Both the position numbers and the translations under genes were made by a program. 64,000 nt of DNA from an uncultured Pseudanabaenaceae cyanobacterium (GTDB lineage: Bacteria > Cyanobacteriota > Cyanobacteriia > Pseudanabaenales > Pseudanabaenaceae). This document shows, in pieces, positions 53,835 through 63,859 of the stretch (positions within the stretch are counted from its first letter, which is position 1; every line of letters starts with the position of its first letter). The DNA lies in NCBI GenBank assembly GCA_937927915.1, contig CALGKB010000002.1, positions 293,763 through 357,762 of the forward strand. The letters are read 5' to 3'. The notes beneath the pieces were generated by a model, which searched no databases, was not told where the DNA came from, and saw only the letters and a list, made by a program, of their open reading frames with translations.

Positions 53835-55397
53835 TTAACGACCGGTTAATTGCCCTACGCCAGCCAGGGGAGCCACAGGGGAGAAGGGATAGAGAATGTT
53901 GACAACATCCAGGGCAGTGCCAGGGTAATCAGTAAACAATCCATCTACTCCCAAATTGTAGAACTGGACGTACTCTAGTTGAGGGTCACGGTTATAGTCT
54001 GCCAGGAGAGTGCTCTCTTCATTACGGAAGGTGTAAGGGTGTACTAATAAACCGGCGCGATGGGCGTCTTGGATCAATGTGGTAGGCGGCAGAGCACGGT
54101 TATTCACCGTAGAGACAATCATCCGCTTCCAAGGACCAATACCGTCGGCGTAGGTAGCAATTTCTGCCAACCCCTGGGGAGTCCGCAGGTCAGCATAGGT
54201 GCGCCGATCGCCACTCACGACAAAATCGTAGGGACGAATTTCGATCAACTTGCCATCGGGACCCACATCATCTGCATCTAGGAGTTGTATCAAAGGCAGG
54301 TCAGTGAGGCGATTGAGTTCCTTGAGGTTGCTCACTTCAAAGGACTGGATGAACACAGGGTCAGTGCGCTTGGTGTAACCATTGCGGCTCAACACATCCA
54401 CCAGCCTCTGCTCCATCGCCAGCCCGAGATTGCGGAAATAAGTGGGATGCTTGGTTTCTGGATAAATACCGATCGTTCTCCCTGTCTCTGCGCTCTTCCG
54501 CTTCACCAAATCAATAATCTCCTGCAGGGTCGGCACCTGAAACTGTCCATCAAAGGCTTTGCTCCGATCCGCCCTTGGCTCGATCGCCCGCAGGGTCTTC
54601 AACTCCGCCAACGTGAAGTCTTCCACAAACCATTCGTTAGCTACTGTTACACCGTCAATCACTTTCGTTGTCCGCCGATTGGCAAACTCTGGTCGCCGCG
54701 CTACATCTGTAGTAGTACCGAGGAAAGGCTCATGGCGTGCCACCAACACTCCATCTTTCGTCACCACTAGGTCAGGTTCTATGTAGTCAGCTCCCAAATC
54801 GATCGCCAGTTCATAGGCAGCCAAAGTGTGCTCTGGACGTTGACCGCTGGCTCCGCGGTGGGCAATCACGATCGGTCGCGGAGGAATGACAAAAAAATCA
54901 TTGGCAGTAGGCACAGCGTTGAGGACTGTTGCCAAAACCGGACCACCCCGAATGGCGATAGTGGAGTTGTTGCCCGCTGTGGTGATAGTTAAATCAGCAA
55001 AAGTTAATCCCTTGCCGAGGGCAAATTTATCGGTGCCAGGGGTGAAATCGGTGATGATGTCGTTGCTAGCGGTTTCCCGCCGCAGGACAAAGGTATCTCT
55101 GCCAGGACCGCCGGTGAGGGTGTCATTGCCCAAATCGCCGCTCAACCAGTCGTCCCCTTCCCCGCCGAGAAGGATGTCATCCCCTTTGCCACCGAAGAGG
55201 GTGTCGTTGCCCGCCAGACCAGAGATAGAGTCATTGCCCTGATTGCCGTTGACCCGATCGTTGCCCGTGCTGCCCGTGATCGTGTCGTTGCCGTCGAGGG
55301 CGAGTAAACCGCCGAATTTACCTAAGAGGGTAGTGGGTTGGATTGTGAAATTATTGTTGCCGTTATCGAGGGGAAAAAACGGATTATTAATTGCCAT
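53835..55397 (-). CDS. RTX-repeat glycerophosphodiester phosphodiesterase
   Basis: GDPDs hydrolyse glycerophosphodiesters. In this 520-residue protein the N-terminal 150 residues contain RTX calcium-binding nonapeptides ([25 protein letters not shown] in pieces). The catalytic barrel follows: [18 protein letters not shown] (HR...PE..T), [18 protein letters not shown], and ends near [16 protein letters not shown] repeats at the N-terminus are less usual than at the C-terminus. It is probably secreted. I start at ATG 55397 ([10 protein letters not shown]), rather than the upstream ATG at 55436, whose 13 extra residues look like leader noise. Confidence 0.87.
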   Translation of the reverse strand: MAINNPFFPLDNGNNNFTIQPTTLLGKFGGLLALDGNDTITGSTGNDRVNGNQGNDSISGLAGNDTLFGGKGDDILLGGEGDDWLSGDLGNDTLTGGPGRDTFVLRRETASNDIITDFTPGTDKFALGKGLTFADLTITTAGNNSTIAIRGGPVLATVLNAVPTANDFFVIPPRPIVIAHRGASGQRPEHTLAAYELAIDLGADYIEPDLVVTKDGVLVARHEPFLGTTTDVARRPEFANRRTTKVIDGVTVANEWFVEDFTLAELKTLRAIEPRADRSKAFDGQFQVPTLQEIIDLVKRKSAETGRTIGIYPETKHPTYFRNLGLAMEQRLVDVLSRNGYTKRTDPVFIQSFEVSNLKELNRLTDLPLIQLLDADDVGPDGKLIEIRPYDFVVSGDRRTYADLRTPQGLAEIATYADGIGPWKRMIVSTVNNRALPPTTLIQDAHRAGLLVHPYTFRNEESTLLADYNRDPQLEYVQFYNLGVDGLFTDYPGTALDVVNILYPFSPVAPLAGVGQLTGR

Positions 55398-55500
55398 AGT
55401 AGCCCCAAATCTAACAATAACTTTAATTTCCCACACCGAGGTTAAGGGCAGATTTAGAGGCAGTTAAGACCAGTTTGGCAGCAAGTTAAGTTCTATGAAT

Positions 55501-56760
55501 TTAACGGCGGGGGAGTTCCAAATAGATGCGTTCTCCCCCCTCTAAGCCACTTAAAATCTGGGTTTGCTGATTAAATGTACTCCCGATCGTCACCGCCCTG
55601 AAAGACGGCTTGCCCTGCTGGTCGACATAGACCCCTGTCTGTCCCCCCTCTGTAACGATCGCTACGGTAGGCACCACGATCGCCTGGGGAATGTCCTTGC
55701 CCTTGAGCTTCAGTTCCACATTCATCCCCGATCGCAGTTCCTCTTGCCCCGTGAGTAAATCAATGCGCACCTGGAAGGATGTGACATTTTGCTGCACCAC
55801 TGCTTCCGGTGCAATGAGACGCACCTTCCCCTGATACACCCGATCGGGATAGGCATCAGCAATAATCTCAACCCTTTGCCCCACTTGCACTTGACCAATG
55901 TCCACTTCCGGAATTTCCGCCAGAATCTCCAACCCCTTTGCCAGGGCAACAATGGAGGTAGAAGTAGCAGAGGAAGTCAAAGTGGCTGTGGTAGTGGGCG
56001 TCACAAAAGCACCAACGTTGGCGTATTTTTGCGTGATGATGCCGTCAAAGGGGGCACGGATGATGGTGTCTTCCAATTGCACTTGCACCGCCTCCAGGCG
56101 GGCTTGGGCTTCCCGCAGTTGTGCTTCTGCCTGAGCAATTTCCTCGGGACGGGCACCATTGAGTAACCTCTCTAGTTGTTTCTGCCGATCGCGCAAGTTA
56201 GCTTGAGCACTGTTTGCCTCTGCCACCACTTCATCAAGACGGTCCTGGGTAATCACACCCTCCTTGGCAAGGGAGAGAAAACGATCGCGGCGTTTCTGGG
56301 CTAAGTCAGCCCTGGCTTGGGCAGCTTCTACAAGGGCTTGGGCAGATTTAATCTCCTCTGGGCGGGCACCATTGCGGAGGCGGGCTAAATTGGCTTGGGC
56401 ACTGGCAACTAGGGCTTCCGCCTGGCGTAACTGCGGCTCAATACTACTGCTGTCCATCCTGGCAACAATTTGCCCCGCCGTGACCCTATCCCCCTGATCC
56501 ACCAGGAGTTCCACCAGTTTTCCCCCCACCTTGGGGCTGAGATTGACAGTCTGACTAGGCACTACCTTGCCACTGGCTCCGAGGGTAACGGGTAAAGTAA
56601 CTCGCTCTACTACCGCTGTTTTCGCCAAACTAACCAGGGGTTCCCGCCGTGGGCGCAAAGCTAAAAAAACCAGCGCTGTCAAGAGAACGGCACTACCCCC
56701 TAGCCACCACACCCAATAGTTACTCTTGCCCTTCGAGACAGTGACTGCCATGACCATCAC
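55501..56760 (-). CDS. RND/MacA-type efflux adaptor (HlyD superfamily)
   Basis: This is a periplasmic adaptor of 419 residues. It has an N-terminal membrane anchor (about 13-35), a lipoyl half-motif SPKVGGKLVELLVDQGDRVTAGQ, a long alpha-hairpin with two copies of LRNGARPEEI-type sequence (about 130 and 205), the second half-motif RAPFDGIITQKYANVGAFV and a membrane-proximal C-domain. Such proteins link an inner-membrane ABC or RND pump to an outer-membrane duct. No pump gene is adjacent. It lies upstream of the GDPD gene on the same strand. Confidence 0.86.
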   Translation of the reverse strand: MMVMAVTVSKGKSNYWVWWLGGSAVLLTALVFLALRPRREPLVSLAKTAVVERVTLPVTLGASGKVVPSQTVNLSPKVGGKLVELLVDQGDRVTAGQIVARMDSSSIEPQLRQAEALVASAQANLARLRNGARPEEIKSAQALVEAAQARADLAQKRRDRFLSLAKEGVITQDRLDEVVAEANSAQANLRDRQKQLERLLNGARPEEIAQAEAQLREAQARLEAVQVQLEDTIIRAPFDGIITQKYANVGAFVTPTTTATLTSSATSTSIVALAKGLEILAEIPEVDIGQVQVGQRVEIIADAYPDRVYQGKVRLIAPEAVVQQNVTSFQVRIDLLTGQEELRSGMNVELKLKGKDIPQAIVVPTVAIVTEGGQTGVYVDQQGKPSFRAVTIGSTFNQQTQILSGLEGGERIYLELPRR

Positions 56761-56903
56761 TCAGAGTATTATTAAAATATGTTAACACTCCGATTGGGCA
56801 TAACTACATCCTCAAAAAGACATAAGTGTTAGCATTGATAATCATAAATAGACCAAATTTATTCCTTCCATTAGAATAAATCTAGCTATAACAAGTTATT
56901 TTT

Positions 56904-58088
56904 ATGCAGCATCGCAAAGCCAGAGGACAGAAAAAAACTAACCGTCGCCCTGCCAAGGAGTTGTGCAGTGAATGTGGTCTCTGTGATACTTACTATATCC
57001 ACTATGTGAAAGAAGCTTGTGCCTTCTTAAATCAACAATTTGATCATTTGGAGACAACTACCCACGGCAGGCAAAGGGATTTAGATAACGACCAGGAGTT
57101 ATACTTCGGCGTCCATCAGGCAATGTGGATGGCGAAAAAAACAGACCCCATACCAGGAGCACAGTGGACAGGTATTGTCACCACGATCGCTATAGAGATG
57201 CTCACCCAAGGCAAGGTAGAAGGGGTCATCTGTGTTCAGTCCCATCCCGCCGATCGCTTTCAACCCCGACCGATTCTCGCTACTACCCCTGCGGAAATTT
57301 ACAACGCCAGAGTGAACAAACCCACCCTTTCCCCCAATTTGTCAGTTTTAGAAGAAGTAGAACGATCGGGGATGAAAAAACTGTTGGTGATTGGTGTGGG
57401 CTGTCAGATTCAGGCTCTGCGGGCGGTGGAAAAACATTTGGGACTGGAAAAACTCTATGTTTTGGGGACACCCTGCGTAGACAATGTGACGCGGGCGGGG
57501 TTACAGAAATTTTTAGAAACCACCAGTCGATCCCCTGCTACAGTTGTGCACTATGAGTTCATGCAAGATTTTAACGTCCATTTCAAGCATGAAGACGGTT
57601 CCATCGAAAAGGTGCCCTTCTTTGCCCTCAATACCAAAGAGTTAAAAGATGTCTTCGCTCCCTCTTGCATGACTTGTTTTGACTATGTCAACAGTTTGGC
57701 AGACCTGGTAGTGGGCTATATGGGGGCTACCTTCGGTTGGCAGTGGATCGTCGTGCGCAACGAGCGGGGGCAGGAGATGCTAGACATTGCCAAAGGGGCG
57801 CTGCAATTGCAACCCGTCACTAGCCAAGGCAACCGTAAACCCGCTGTGCAACAATCGATCGAGGCTTATGATCAGGCAATCACTCTGCCCCTGTGGTTGG
57901 GGTGGTTGTTAGGATTTATCATCAATCGCCTTGGTCCCAAGGGTTTGGAGTACGGGCGGTTCTCCATTGATTCCCACTTCATTCGCAATTTCCTCTATGT
58001 CCAACGCCGCTATCCCCACAAACTGGCTCACCACGTGCCTGCCTTTGCCCGCCGTATTATCAGTCAATACCGGCTTCCCTCTGACTAG
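56904..58088 (+). CDS. bciB: Divinyl chlorophyllide 8-vinyl reductase, BciB type
   Basis: BciB reduces the 8-vinyl group of divinyl (proto)chlorophyllide using reduced ferredoxin. The 394-residue protein is FrhB-like, with ELCSECGLCDTYY near the N-terminus for an iron-sulfur cluster, further Cys in CQSH-like and APSCMTCFDYVN motifs, and conserved VGYMGATFGWQWIVVRNERG. This family member is the usual cyanobacterial vinyl reductase. It is followed 51 bases later by the WecA-like gene. Confidence 0.9.
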   Translation: MQHRKARGQKKTNRRPAKELCSECGLCDTYYIHYVKEACAFLNQQFDHLETTTHGRQRDLDNDQELYFGVHQAMWMAKKTDPIPGAQWTGIVTTIAIEMLTQGKVEGVICVQSHPADRFQPRPILATTPAEIYNARVNKPTLSPNLSVLEEVERSGMKKLLVIGVGCQIQALRAVEKHLGLEKLYVLGTPCVDNVTRAGLQKFLETTSRSPATVVHYEFMQDFNVHFKHEDGSIEKVPFFALNTKELKDVFAPSCMTCFDYVNSLADLVVGYMGATFGWQWIVVRNERGQEMLDIAKGALQLQPVTSQGNRKPAVQQSIEAYDQAITLPLWLGWLLGFIINRLGPKGLEYGRFSIDSHFIRNFLYVQRRYPHKLAHHVPAFARRIISQYRLPSD

Positions 58089-58139
58089 ACGATTTTGTCC
58101 CCCCCGCCTATCATGGATTTCATAATCTCTTAACACTCT

Positions 58140-59204
58140 ATGGTGAGGGAACCCCTACCCTTTGTTGTGGCGTTTGCTCTGTCGGCGGTGGTCGTGTGGG
58201 TGACTACCCCCTTAGTACGTTCCCTCGGTCTGCGCCTGGGGATTGTGGACAAACCCAGTAGCCGCAAGATGCACAAAGAACCCGTAGCCAGGATTGGGGG
58301 GGTTTCCATATTTTTGGGGACGGCGACAGCCCTTTTATTTTGCTGGTGGATGGGTTGGTTTGGTGTGCTGCCCACCCCCAAGGAGTATGAAATCTGGGGG
58401 GTCACGATCGGGGGTTTATTATTTTTTGCCATTGGTCTGGCGGACGACTTCCTAGATTTACCTGCTCTGTGGCGCCTGGTCTGCCAGTTGGTGGTGGCAG
58501 GATTGGCTTGGTGGGTGGGGGTGCGCATTGAATTTATCACCTTGCCCTTTGTAGGGTTGGTGCAGTTGGGGCTGATCAGTTTTCCCATCACAGTCCTGTG
58601 GCTGGCGGGCATTGCCAATGCCGTCAACTGGATCGATGGCTTAGACGGTTTAGCAGCGGGGGTGTCGGCAATTGCAGCCTTAGTTTTGTTGATCACCAGT
58701 TTGTTTATGAAGCAGGCGGGAGCTGGGTTAATTGCCGCTGCTCTCTCAGGAGGCTGTGTGGCATTTTTGCGCTACAACTTCAAACCCGATCGTCCAGCGG
58801 ACATCTTCATGGGGGACGGGGGAGCCTACTATCTGGGGTTTACCTTGGCGGGGATCAGCGTGATTGGGGTGGCAAAGACGGTGGCAACCGTGGCAGTGAT
58901 TTTGCCCTACCTCATCCTGGCGGTACCTCTATTTGATGCTGTGACGGTGATTTTGACTAGGATTTACAAGGGGCAGTCCCCCTTTGTGGCAGATAAACGC
59001 CATCTCCACCATCGCCTCGTGCAAGCAGGAGTCTCCAAACGCCATACGGTGTTGTTTATCTATGCCCTGACCCTGTGGGTTGGTAGTTTGGCACTAGCAA
59101 TCTCTGGCATGACAGCGGGGGGCACCTACGCTGCGATCGGGACAGCTATTATGCTCTACGCCGGTTGGCGCACTTGGCGACGCATCCGCCAAAACCAAGA
59201 CTAG
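58140..59204 (+). CDS. WecA/TagO-like undecaprenyl-phosphate sugar-1-phosphate transferase
   Basis: This MraY-superfamily membrane enzyme of 354 residues has the catalytic signatures LADDFLDLPALW, NWIDGLDGLAAGV, FMGDGGAYYLGF and DKRHLHHRL. It transfers a UDP-sugar phosphate (usually GlcNAc-1-P) to undecaprenyl phosphate, starting a surface polysaccharide. No MraY-type murein context is nearby, and the HLHHRL loop favours WecA. The start is ATG 58140. Confidence 0.9.
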   Translation: MVREPLPFVVAFALSAVVVWVTTPLVRSLGLRLGIVDKPSSRKMHKEPVARIGGVSIFLGTATALLFCWWMGWFGVLPTPKEYEIWGVTIGGLLFFAIGLADDFLDLPALWRLVCQLVVAGLAWWVGVRIEFITLPFVGLVQLGLISFPITVLWLAGIANAVNWIDGLDGLAAGVSAIAALVLLITSLFMKQAGAGLIAAALSGGCVAFLRYNFKPDRPADIFMGDGGAYYLGFTLAGISVIGVAKTVATVAVILPYLILAVPLFDAVTVILTRIYKGQSPFVADKRHLHHRLVQAGVSKRHTVLFIYALTLWVGSLALAISGMTAGGTYAAIGTAIMLYAGWRTWRRIRQNQD

Positions 59205-59209
59205 CACTG

Positions 59210-59239
59210 TTAAGTTCTACAAAACTTAAATAATTTTTA
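59210..59239 (+). terminator. Possible terminator after the WecA-like gene
   Basis: A 7-bp stem TTAAGTT (59210-59216) and AACTTAA (59223-59229) with a 6-base loop is followed by ATAATTTTTA. The stem is AT-rich and weak, so this is tentative. Confidence 0.4.
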
Positions 59240-59286
59240 CTCCTCCCTGGGTAACATAGCTTTGCTGCGTTGGCATAGGGTACATA

Positions 59287-59454
59287 GTGAATCTTCCCCT
59301 GTTTGTTGCTACCTTAGTGCTCCTGACCCTTTTGGTACTGGCTGCTTCCCTCCCTAACCGCCTCTACGCGGGAAACGATCGGGTGTTTGTGCTCATTACC
59401 CTCCTTTTTTGTGTCCTCACCCTAGGGGCACTGGTGATGTTTATCAAAATCTAA
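59287..59454 (+). CDS. 55-residue two-helix membrane protein, unknown
   Basis: A GTG at 59287, with TAGGG 6 bases upstream, opens a 55-codon frame ending in TAA at 59454. It encodes two clean hydrophobic helices (LFVATLVLLTLLVLAASL and VFVLITLLFCVLTLGALVMF) joined by a polar loop (PNRLYAGNDR). The gene fits tightly between wecA and metK. I do not recognise it; small photosystem or NDH subunits are possible but not supported. Confidence 0.6.
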   Translation: MNLPLFVATLVLLTLLVLAASLPNRLYAGNDRVFVLITLLFCVLTLGALVMFIKI

Positions 59455-59497
59455 CGGAAAATGTAAGTTAGAATCTAGGCAAATTAGGAGGTAACCC

Positions 59498-60718
59498 TTG
59501 CTCTTTACGTCTGAATCTGTTACAGAAGGACACCCTGACAAAATCTGCGACCAAATTTCCGATGCGATCGTGGATGCTCTGCTGAGCCAGGACCCCCAAT
59601 CCCGCGTGGCGGCGGAAGTAGTGGTCAACACAGGGCTAGTCCTCATTACGGGGGAAATCAGTTCCCAGGCACAGATTAACTATGTGGAATTGGCAAGGAA
59701 GAAAATTGCTGAAATCGGCTACATCCACTCCGAAAATGGCTTTGCTGCCCATAGTTGCGCCGTCATGGTTGCCTTAGATGAGCAATCACCGGATATTGCC
59801 CAGGGAGTCGATCGGGCACTAGAAGTGCGCCAGGGGAATGAAGATGACCTACTAGAGTCGATCGGAGCGGGGGACCAGGGGATTATGTTTGGCTTTGCCT
59901 GCGATGAAACGCCGGAGCTGATGCCCATGCCCATTGCCCTCGCCCACCGCATTGCCCGCCAACTCAGTCACTGCCGTAAGTGCGGTCAGCTGCCCTACCT
60001 GCGTCCCGATGGCAAAACCCAAGTCACTGTCATCTACGACCAGGGCAGGCCCGTTGGCATCGATACTATCCTCGTCTCCACCCAACACGCCCCTGAGATT
60101 GATGGCATCACGGACAATACCAAAGTGCAAGCCCGCATTCGCCAGGATGTGTGGGAACAGGTGGTAGAACCCGTCTTTGCTGACCTGGAAGTCAAACCCA
60201 CCGATCGCACTCGCTTTCTGGTCAACCCCACGGGCAAGTTCGTGATCGGCGGACCGCAAGGGGACTCTGGTCTCACGGGGCGCAAAATCATTGTTGATAC
60301 CTACGGCGGCTATGCACGCCACGGCGGCGGTGCCTTCTCCGGCAAAGACCCCACCAAGGTAGACCGATCGGCTGCCTATGCCTGTCGCTATGTGGCAAAA
60401 AACATAGTCAAAGCAGGACTAGCCCGCAAGTGTGAGCTACAGGTGAGTTATGCCATTGGTGTCGCCCGCCCCACCAGTCTGACGATCGAGACCTTCGGTA
60501 CGGGCAAACTGGAGGACGCCAAACTCCTAGAGCTAGTAAAAGCAGAGTTTGACCTTCGCCCCGCCGCTATTATCAAAAACTTTGGGCTTACTGACCTGCC
60601 CAGCAAACGGCAGGGACGCTTCTATCAGGATGTCGCTGCCTATGGACATTTTGGCAGAACTGACCTAGACCTACCCTGGGAAAAAACCGATCGGGCAGAT
60701 AGCCTAGCCAGTTCCTAG
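59498..60718 (+). CDS. metK: S-adenosylmethionine synthetase
   Basis: MetK makes SAM from methionine and ATP. The 406-residue protein has [58 protein letters not shown] and [13 protein letters not shown], all conserved ligand motifs. The predicted start is TTG 59498 with GGAGG about 6 bases upstream; this trims a few residues compared with most homologues. No SAM riboswitch is recognisable in the 44-base leader. It is convergent with the DUF3155 gene. Confidence 0.97.
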   Translation: MLFTSESVTEGHPDKICDQISDAIVDALLSQDPQSRVAAEVVVNTGLVLITGEISSQAQINYVELARKKIAEIGYIHSENGFAAHSCAVMVALDEQSPDIAQGVDRALEVRQGNEDDLLESIGAGDQGIMFGFACDETPELMPMPIALAHRIARQLSHCRKCGQLPYLRPDGKTQVTVIYDQGRPVGIDTILVSTQHAPEIDGITDNTKVQARIRQDVWEQVVEPVFADLEVKPTDRTRFLVNPTGKFVIGGPQGDSGLTGRKIIVDTYGGYARHGGGAFSGKDPTKVDRSAAYACRYVAKNIVKAGLARKCELQVSYAIGVARPTSLTIETFGTGKLEDAKLLELVKAEFDLRPAAIIKNFGLTDLPSKRQGRFYQDVAAYGHFGRTDLDLPWEKTDRADSLASS

Positions 60719-60722
60719 AAAA

Positions 60723-61028
60723 CTAAGAGGACTGAACTGCTCCTACCTTCTCCGCCGAACAGCGCAGACTAGGGAATAGGAAGTGGTTCTCCTCCACATA
60801 CTGGGCACCAAACAAGCCCTTCTCCGCCCAGAAATAGCGATCGGTGGTGTGTTCATTGCGACGCACCAGCAACAGGGCAGGAGGGACAATGTTAAAGGCT
60901 TGAATGAACTTACGCGCAGCCGTTACGGGTTTATCATCACCACTGTCGAGGCAAAATTGAGGCACATTCTCCAGAATCTTTCTCCCTTCTTGGCGACGCT
61001 TACTCTTGCGCTTACGTCTTCTTGCCAA
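60723..61028 (-). CDS. DUF3155 conserved cyanobacterial protein
   Basis: This 101-residue protein begins with a very basic tail (MARRRKRKSKRRQEGRKILE) followed by DDKPVTAARKFIQA, ALLLVRRNEHTTDRYFWAEKGLFGAQYVEENHFLFPSLR (given in pieces). This is the conserved core of DUF3155, known only from cyanobacteria. The basic N-terminus suggests nucleic-acid or ribosome contact, which is inference. The function is not known. It lies 4 bases from the metK stop, convergent. Confidence 0.92.
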   Translation of the reverse strand: MARRRKRKSKRRQEGRKILENVPQFCLDSGDDKPVTAARKFIQAFNIVPPALLLVRRNEHTTDRYFWAEKGLFGAQYVEENHFLFPSLRCSAEKVGAVQSS

Positions 61029-61123
61029 TTTACTACCTCCTCGTCACAGCAATTTGGAATCACACCCCTTAATTATTACGCCAAAAGGCGGAGATTTCAA
61101 CTTTTCTTTACAAATTTTCGCTA

Positions 61124-61783
61124 CTACAGCCTGCCTAAAGCAACACGAGCTTTTTCCGTCTCCTGTAAAGCCCTTGTCCACAGAAGGCGTAGTACTCGTT
61201 GGTGCTCCGCTGCCGGGATATATTCCACCGTTTCCCGCAAAGAGACATGGATGCGGGTATTGACCCAGGGTTTAGGGAACTTGACGGCAATTTCTGCGGG
61301 GGAGCCGATTTTCTCTGCCATACGGGGCTTGGCATAAAGACGCAGGACAGCAGCTACCGCCGGGCGGTTTTCATCACAAAGGAAGTCCTGGGGCTGGAGA
61401 TAGCAGGTCTGCCAAAAATCGTAGGCGAGGGTATGGGCAGCGAGGGCAGTTTGCAGGGGTTGGATGCCCACAGTAGTAGGGTCAAGGAGAGCCTTCCCGA
61501 TCGCTGCTCTAGCTTGCTGCAGTGCCAATCCGTACTCAAACAGGGAAAATTCCGTGCCCAGGAGACTGTTGAGAGCTTCTATGGCATCCAAAGCCTCCAG
61601 GTCAGCCGTAGTCAAGATGGGGGTCTCAGTTAGATAGGCAGGTGGTTGGAACTTGCCCTGTAATTGCTGCACCAGCGGCACCGTCTGCGCTTTACCTTGG
61701 GTCTGATATTCCACTGGCACTGCCACCACACCATAACTAAGAGCTAACCAGCCCAAACCAAAACCTAACCAACGCTTACCCAT
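61124..61783 (-). CDS. Exported protein of unknown function
   Basis: The 219-residue protein has an N-terminal hydrophobic leader (WLGFGLGWLALSYGVVAVPV) consistent with export. The mature part is helical with several Leu/Ala repeats and two Cys in QTCYLQPQDFLCDENRP that may pair. I do not recognise the family. It is oriented away from thrC and about 95 bases upstream of the DUF3155 gene on the same strand. Confidence 0.7.
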   Translation of the reverse strand: MGKRWLGFGLGWLALSYGVVAVPVEYQTQGKAQTVPLVQQLQGKFQPPAYLTETPILTTADLEALDAIEALNSLLGTEFSLFEYGLALQQARAAIGKALLDPTTVGIQPLQTALAAHTLAYDFWQTCYLQPQDFLCDENRPAVAAVLRLYAKPRMAEKIGSPAEIAVKFPKPWVNTRIHVSLRETVEYIPAAEHQRVLRLLWTRALQETEKARVALGRL

Positions 61784-61976
61784 ACTTCATCCTCACAAAT
61801 CCTACTAAAAGCATACTCCCATTGCCCCTATTCCCTGACAAGGAGTTAGACCCTCTCCCCTGCCAGATATTGACAGAAAAAAACATATTTAGAAATCCAG
61901 ACTAAATTAGTCGGGTATATTTGGGGGGGTAGTTGTAGTTGTGGTAGACTTAGGCTTAACCGTAAGCAAAATAGTT

Positions 61977-63269
61977 ATGACTGCGACCCTCACCCGTTCT
62001 GAAAAGACTTTTAGTTTGCTCCGTTGCAAGGAGTGCGGTGCTACCTATCAACCCCAAGCAATGCACGTATGCGAAAAGTGCTTTGGTCCTCTGGAAGTGG
62101 TCTACAACTACGACACGATCGGGGCGAGGGTGACGCGATCGAGTATTGAGGCAGGTCCCTACTCCATTTGGCGCTATCGCGATTTTCTGCCGGTGGAGAC
62201 GGAAAACTATATTGACGTGGGGACAGGTATGACTCCCCTGGTGAAAGCCACGCGCTTGGCAAAAAGGCTGGGGCTAAAGCGGCTCTATATCAAAAACGAT
62301 GCTGTGAATATGCCCACCTTGAGTTTTAAGGACAGAGTGGTATCAGTAGCCCTCAGTCGGGCGCGGGAGTTAGGTTTTACCACAGTAGCTTGTGCCAGCA
62401 CCGGTAATTTGGCAAATTCCACCGCGGCGATCGCTGCCCACGCAGGGTTAGACTGTTGCGTCTTTATTCCAGCGGACTTAGAGGCGGGCAAGATTTTAGG
62501 TACAGTGGTCTATGCCCCCAAGGTGTTTGCCGTGCATGGCAACTATGACCAGGTAAACCGTCTCTGCTCGGAGGTAGCGAATACCTACGGTTGGGGCTTT
62601 GTCAACATAAATCTCCGTCCCTACTACTCCGAAGGGTCCAAGACCCTGGGTTTTGAGGTTGTAGAACAACTGGGGTGGGAGTTACCCGATCGAATTGTCG
62701 CTCCTCTAGCCTCTGGTTCCCTCTTTACCAAGATTTACAAGGGTTTCCAGGAATTTATCAAAGTTGGTCTGGTGGAAGAAAAACCCGTCCGCTTCAGTGG
62801 CGCCCAAGCGGAGGGATGTTCCCCTATTGCCCAAGCCTTCAAGGAAGGGCGGGATTTTATTGCCCCCGTGAAACCCAAAACCATTGCCAAGAGTATTGCC
62901 ATAGGTAACCCTGCCGATGGTATCTACGCCCTAGAAGTGGCGCGGCAGACAGGGGGAGAAATAGAATCCGTCACTGATGCAGAGATTGTGGAAGCTATCA
63001 AGTTATTAGCAGAAACAGAAGGCATTTTCACAGAGACAGCGGGGGGGACAACCGTGGCAGTGCTCAAGAAGCTAGTGGAAGCAGGTAGGATTGCTCCTGA
63101 GGAAACCACAGTCGTCTACATCACCGGCAACGGCTTGAAGACGCAAGAAGCAGTACAGGGCTACGTGGGAGAACCCTTCCAAATTGAAGCTAAGTTAGAC
63201 AGCTTTGTGCGCGCCTATGAACGATCGCAAACCCTCGATCGGTTGGAGTGGCAGCCAGCGTTAGTTTAA
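61977..63269 (+). CDS. thrC: Threonine synthase
   Basis: ThrC converts O-phospho-L-homoserine to threonine with PLP. The protein (about 430 residues) has an N-terminal pair of Cys-x2-Cys knuckles (RCKECGATY and VCEKCFG), the PLP Lys in TLSFKDRVVSVALSRA, and ACASTGNLANSTAA. I chose ATG 61977 (MTATLTRSEK) over GTG 61941, because homologues start with this short tail. Confidence 0.94.
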   Translation: MTATLTRSEKTFSLLRCKECGATYQPQAMHVCEKCFGPLEVVYNYDTIGARVTRSSIEAGPYSIWRYRDFLPVETENYIDVGTGMTPLVKATRLAKRLGLKRLYIKNDAVNMPTLSFKDRVVSVALSRARELGFTTVACASTGNLANSTAAIAAHAGLDCCVFIPADLEAGKILGTVVYAPKVFAVHGNYDQVNRLCSEVANTYGWGFVNINLRPYYSEGSKTLGFEVVEQLGWELPDRIVAPLASGSLFTKIYKGFQEFIKVGLVEEKPVRFSGAQAEGCSPIAQAFKEGRDFIAPVKPKTIAKSIAIGNPADGIYALEVARQTGGEIESVTDAEIVEAIKLLAETEGIFTETAGGTTVAVLKKLVEAGRIAPEETTVVYITGNGLKTQEAVQGYVGEPFQIEAKLDSFVRAYERSQTLDRLEWQPALV

Positions 63270-63859
63270 CCCTGGGGGAAGGAACTGTTTTAGTTCTTCT
63301 TTCCCTATTTTCCCATGGGCTTAGTCTAGTTGAAACTCAGGGTGAGCACTTTATCTAGTTGCAGAGCGTTATGAACTCAGTCAAAGCGTAAATCTTGTGT
63401 AGAGTGTCTTGCCTTAGTGTTCAGTAAAACCCTGTACTGAATTTCATATGAATAAGGGATGTAGGTAGTAAGAGCAAAGTAGATAGCAAGATGAAAAATT
63501 ATTAGTCTTGTTAGTTCTCAGTAGAGATGCCAGATAGGCTTTAGAGGAGATTCTAGCCTAGCCGAGGTTTCTGCAGATATTGATTTGAACAAAGATGACT
63601 ACTTGTCAGAAGGTAGGAACTCTAAAGGCAATAGGCGGTAAGAAAACGATCGCTGCCTCAATCCTACAATTCCCATATCCAGTCCACACTGCAGTCCTCT
63701 TCCCGAAGCAAGCCAAATGCCTCACTTCACCACCTCTACATCCTAGGAGGTAAACTTTCCCGATCGTCTTTACAAGCAGCAGGGTTTCCCGTACATTCTA
63801 TGGTGTGGGTTTTGCCCATAACAATAAAATACATTTAGTCATTAGGAATCATTTAGACT
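63270..63859 (+). other. Long leader region of psbA without a gene
   Basis: The 590 bases between thrC and psbA hold no supported gene. A GGGAAGGAACT/AGTTCTTCTTTCCC hairpin after thrC and a TTCAGTA/TACTGAA hairpin (about 63420-63441) could be weak terminators. A 52-codon frame at 63595-63753 lacks a ribosome-binding site. The psbA promoter is at the distal end. The rest shows nothing I can name. Confidence 0.5.
63769..63797 (+). promoter_or_regulatory. Putative psbA promoter
   Basis: TTTACA (63769-63774) and TACATT (63792-63797) are spaced by 17 bases, and would start transcription near 63803, about 57 bases before the psbA ATG. Cyanobacterial psbA genes have sigma-70-type promoters with short leaders, which fits. 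The -10 is imperfect, so this is a prediction. Confidence 0.45.

Noticed and set aside
54990..55330. Apparent short tandem DNA repeats
   Set aside because: They encode the RTX nonapeptides of the GDPD; this is protein repetition, not a CRISPR or satellite.
59455..59497. Possible SAM riboswitch before metK
   Set aside because: The 44-base leader is too short and shows no conserved helices.
60710..60740. CAGTTC/GAACTG inverted repeat between metK and the DUF3155 gene
   Set aside because: The stem is short, the loop is about 19 bases and no U tract follows, so I do not call it a bidirectional terminator.
63595..63753. 52-codon open frame in the psbA leader
   Set aside because: It has no ribosome-binding site, an unremarkable composition and no recognisable motif.
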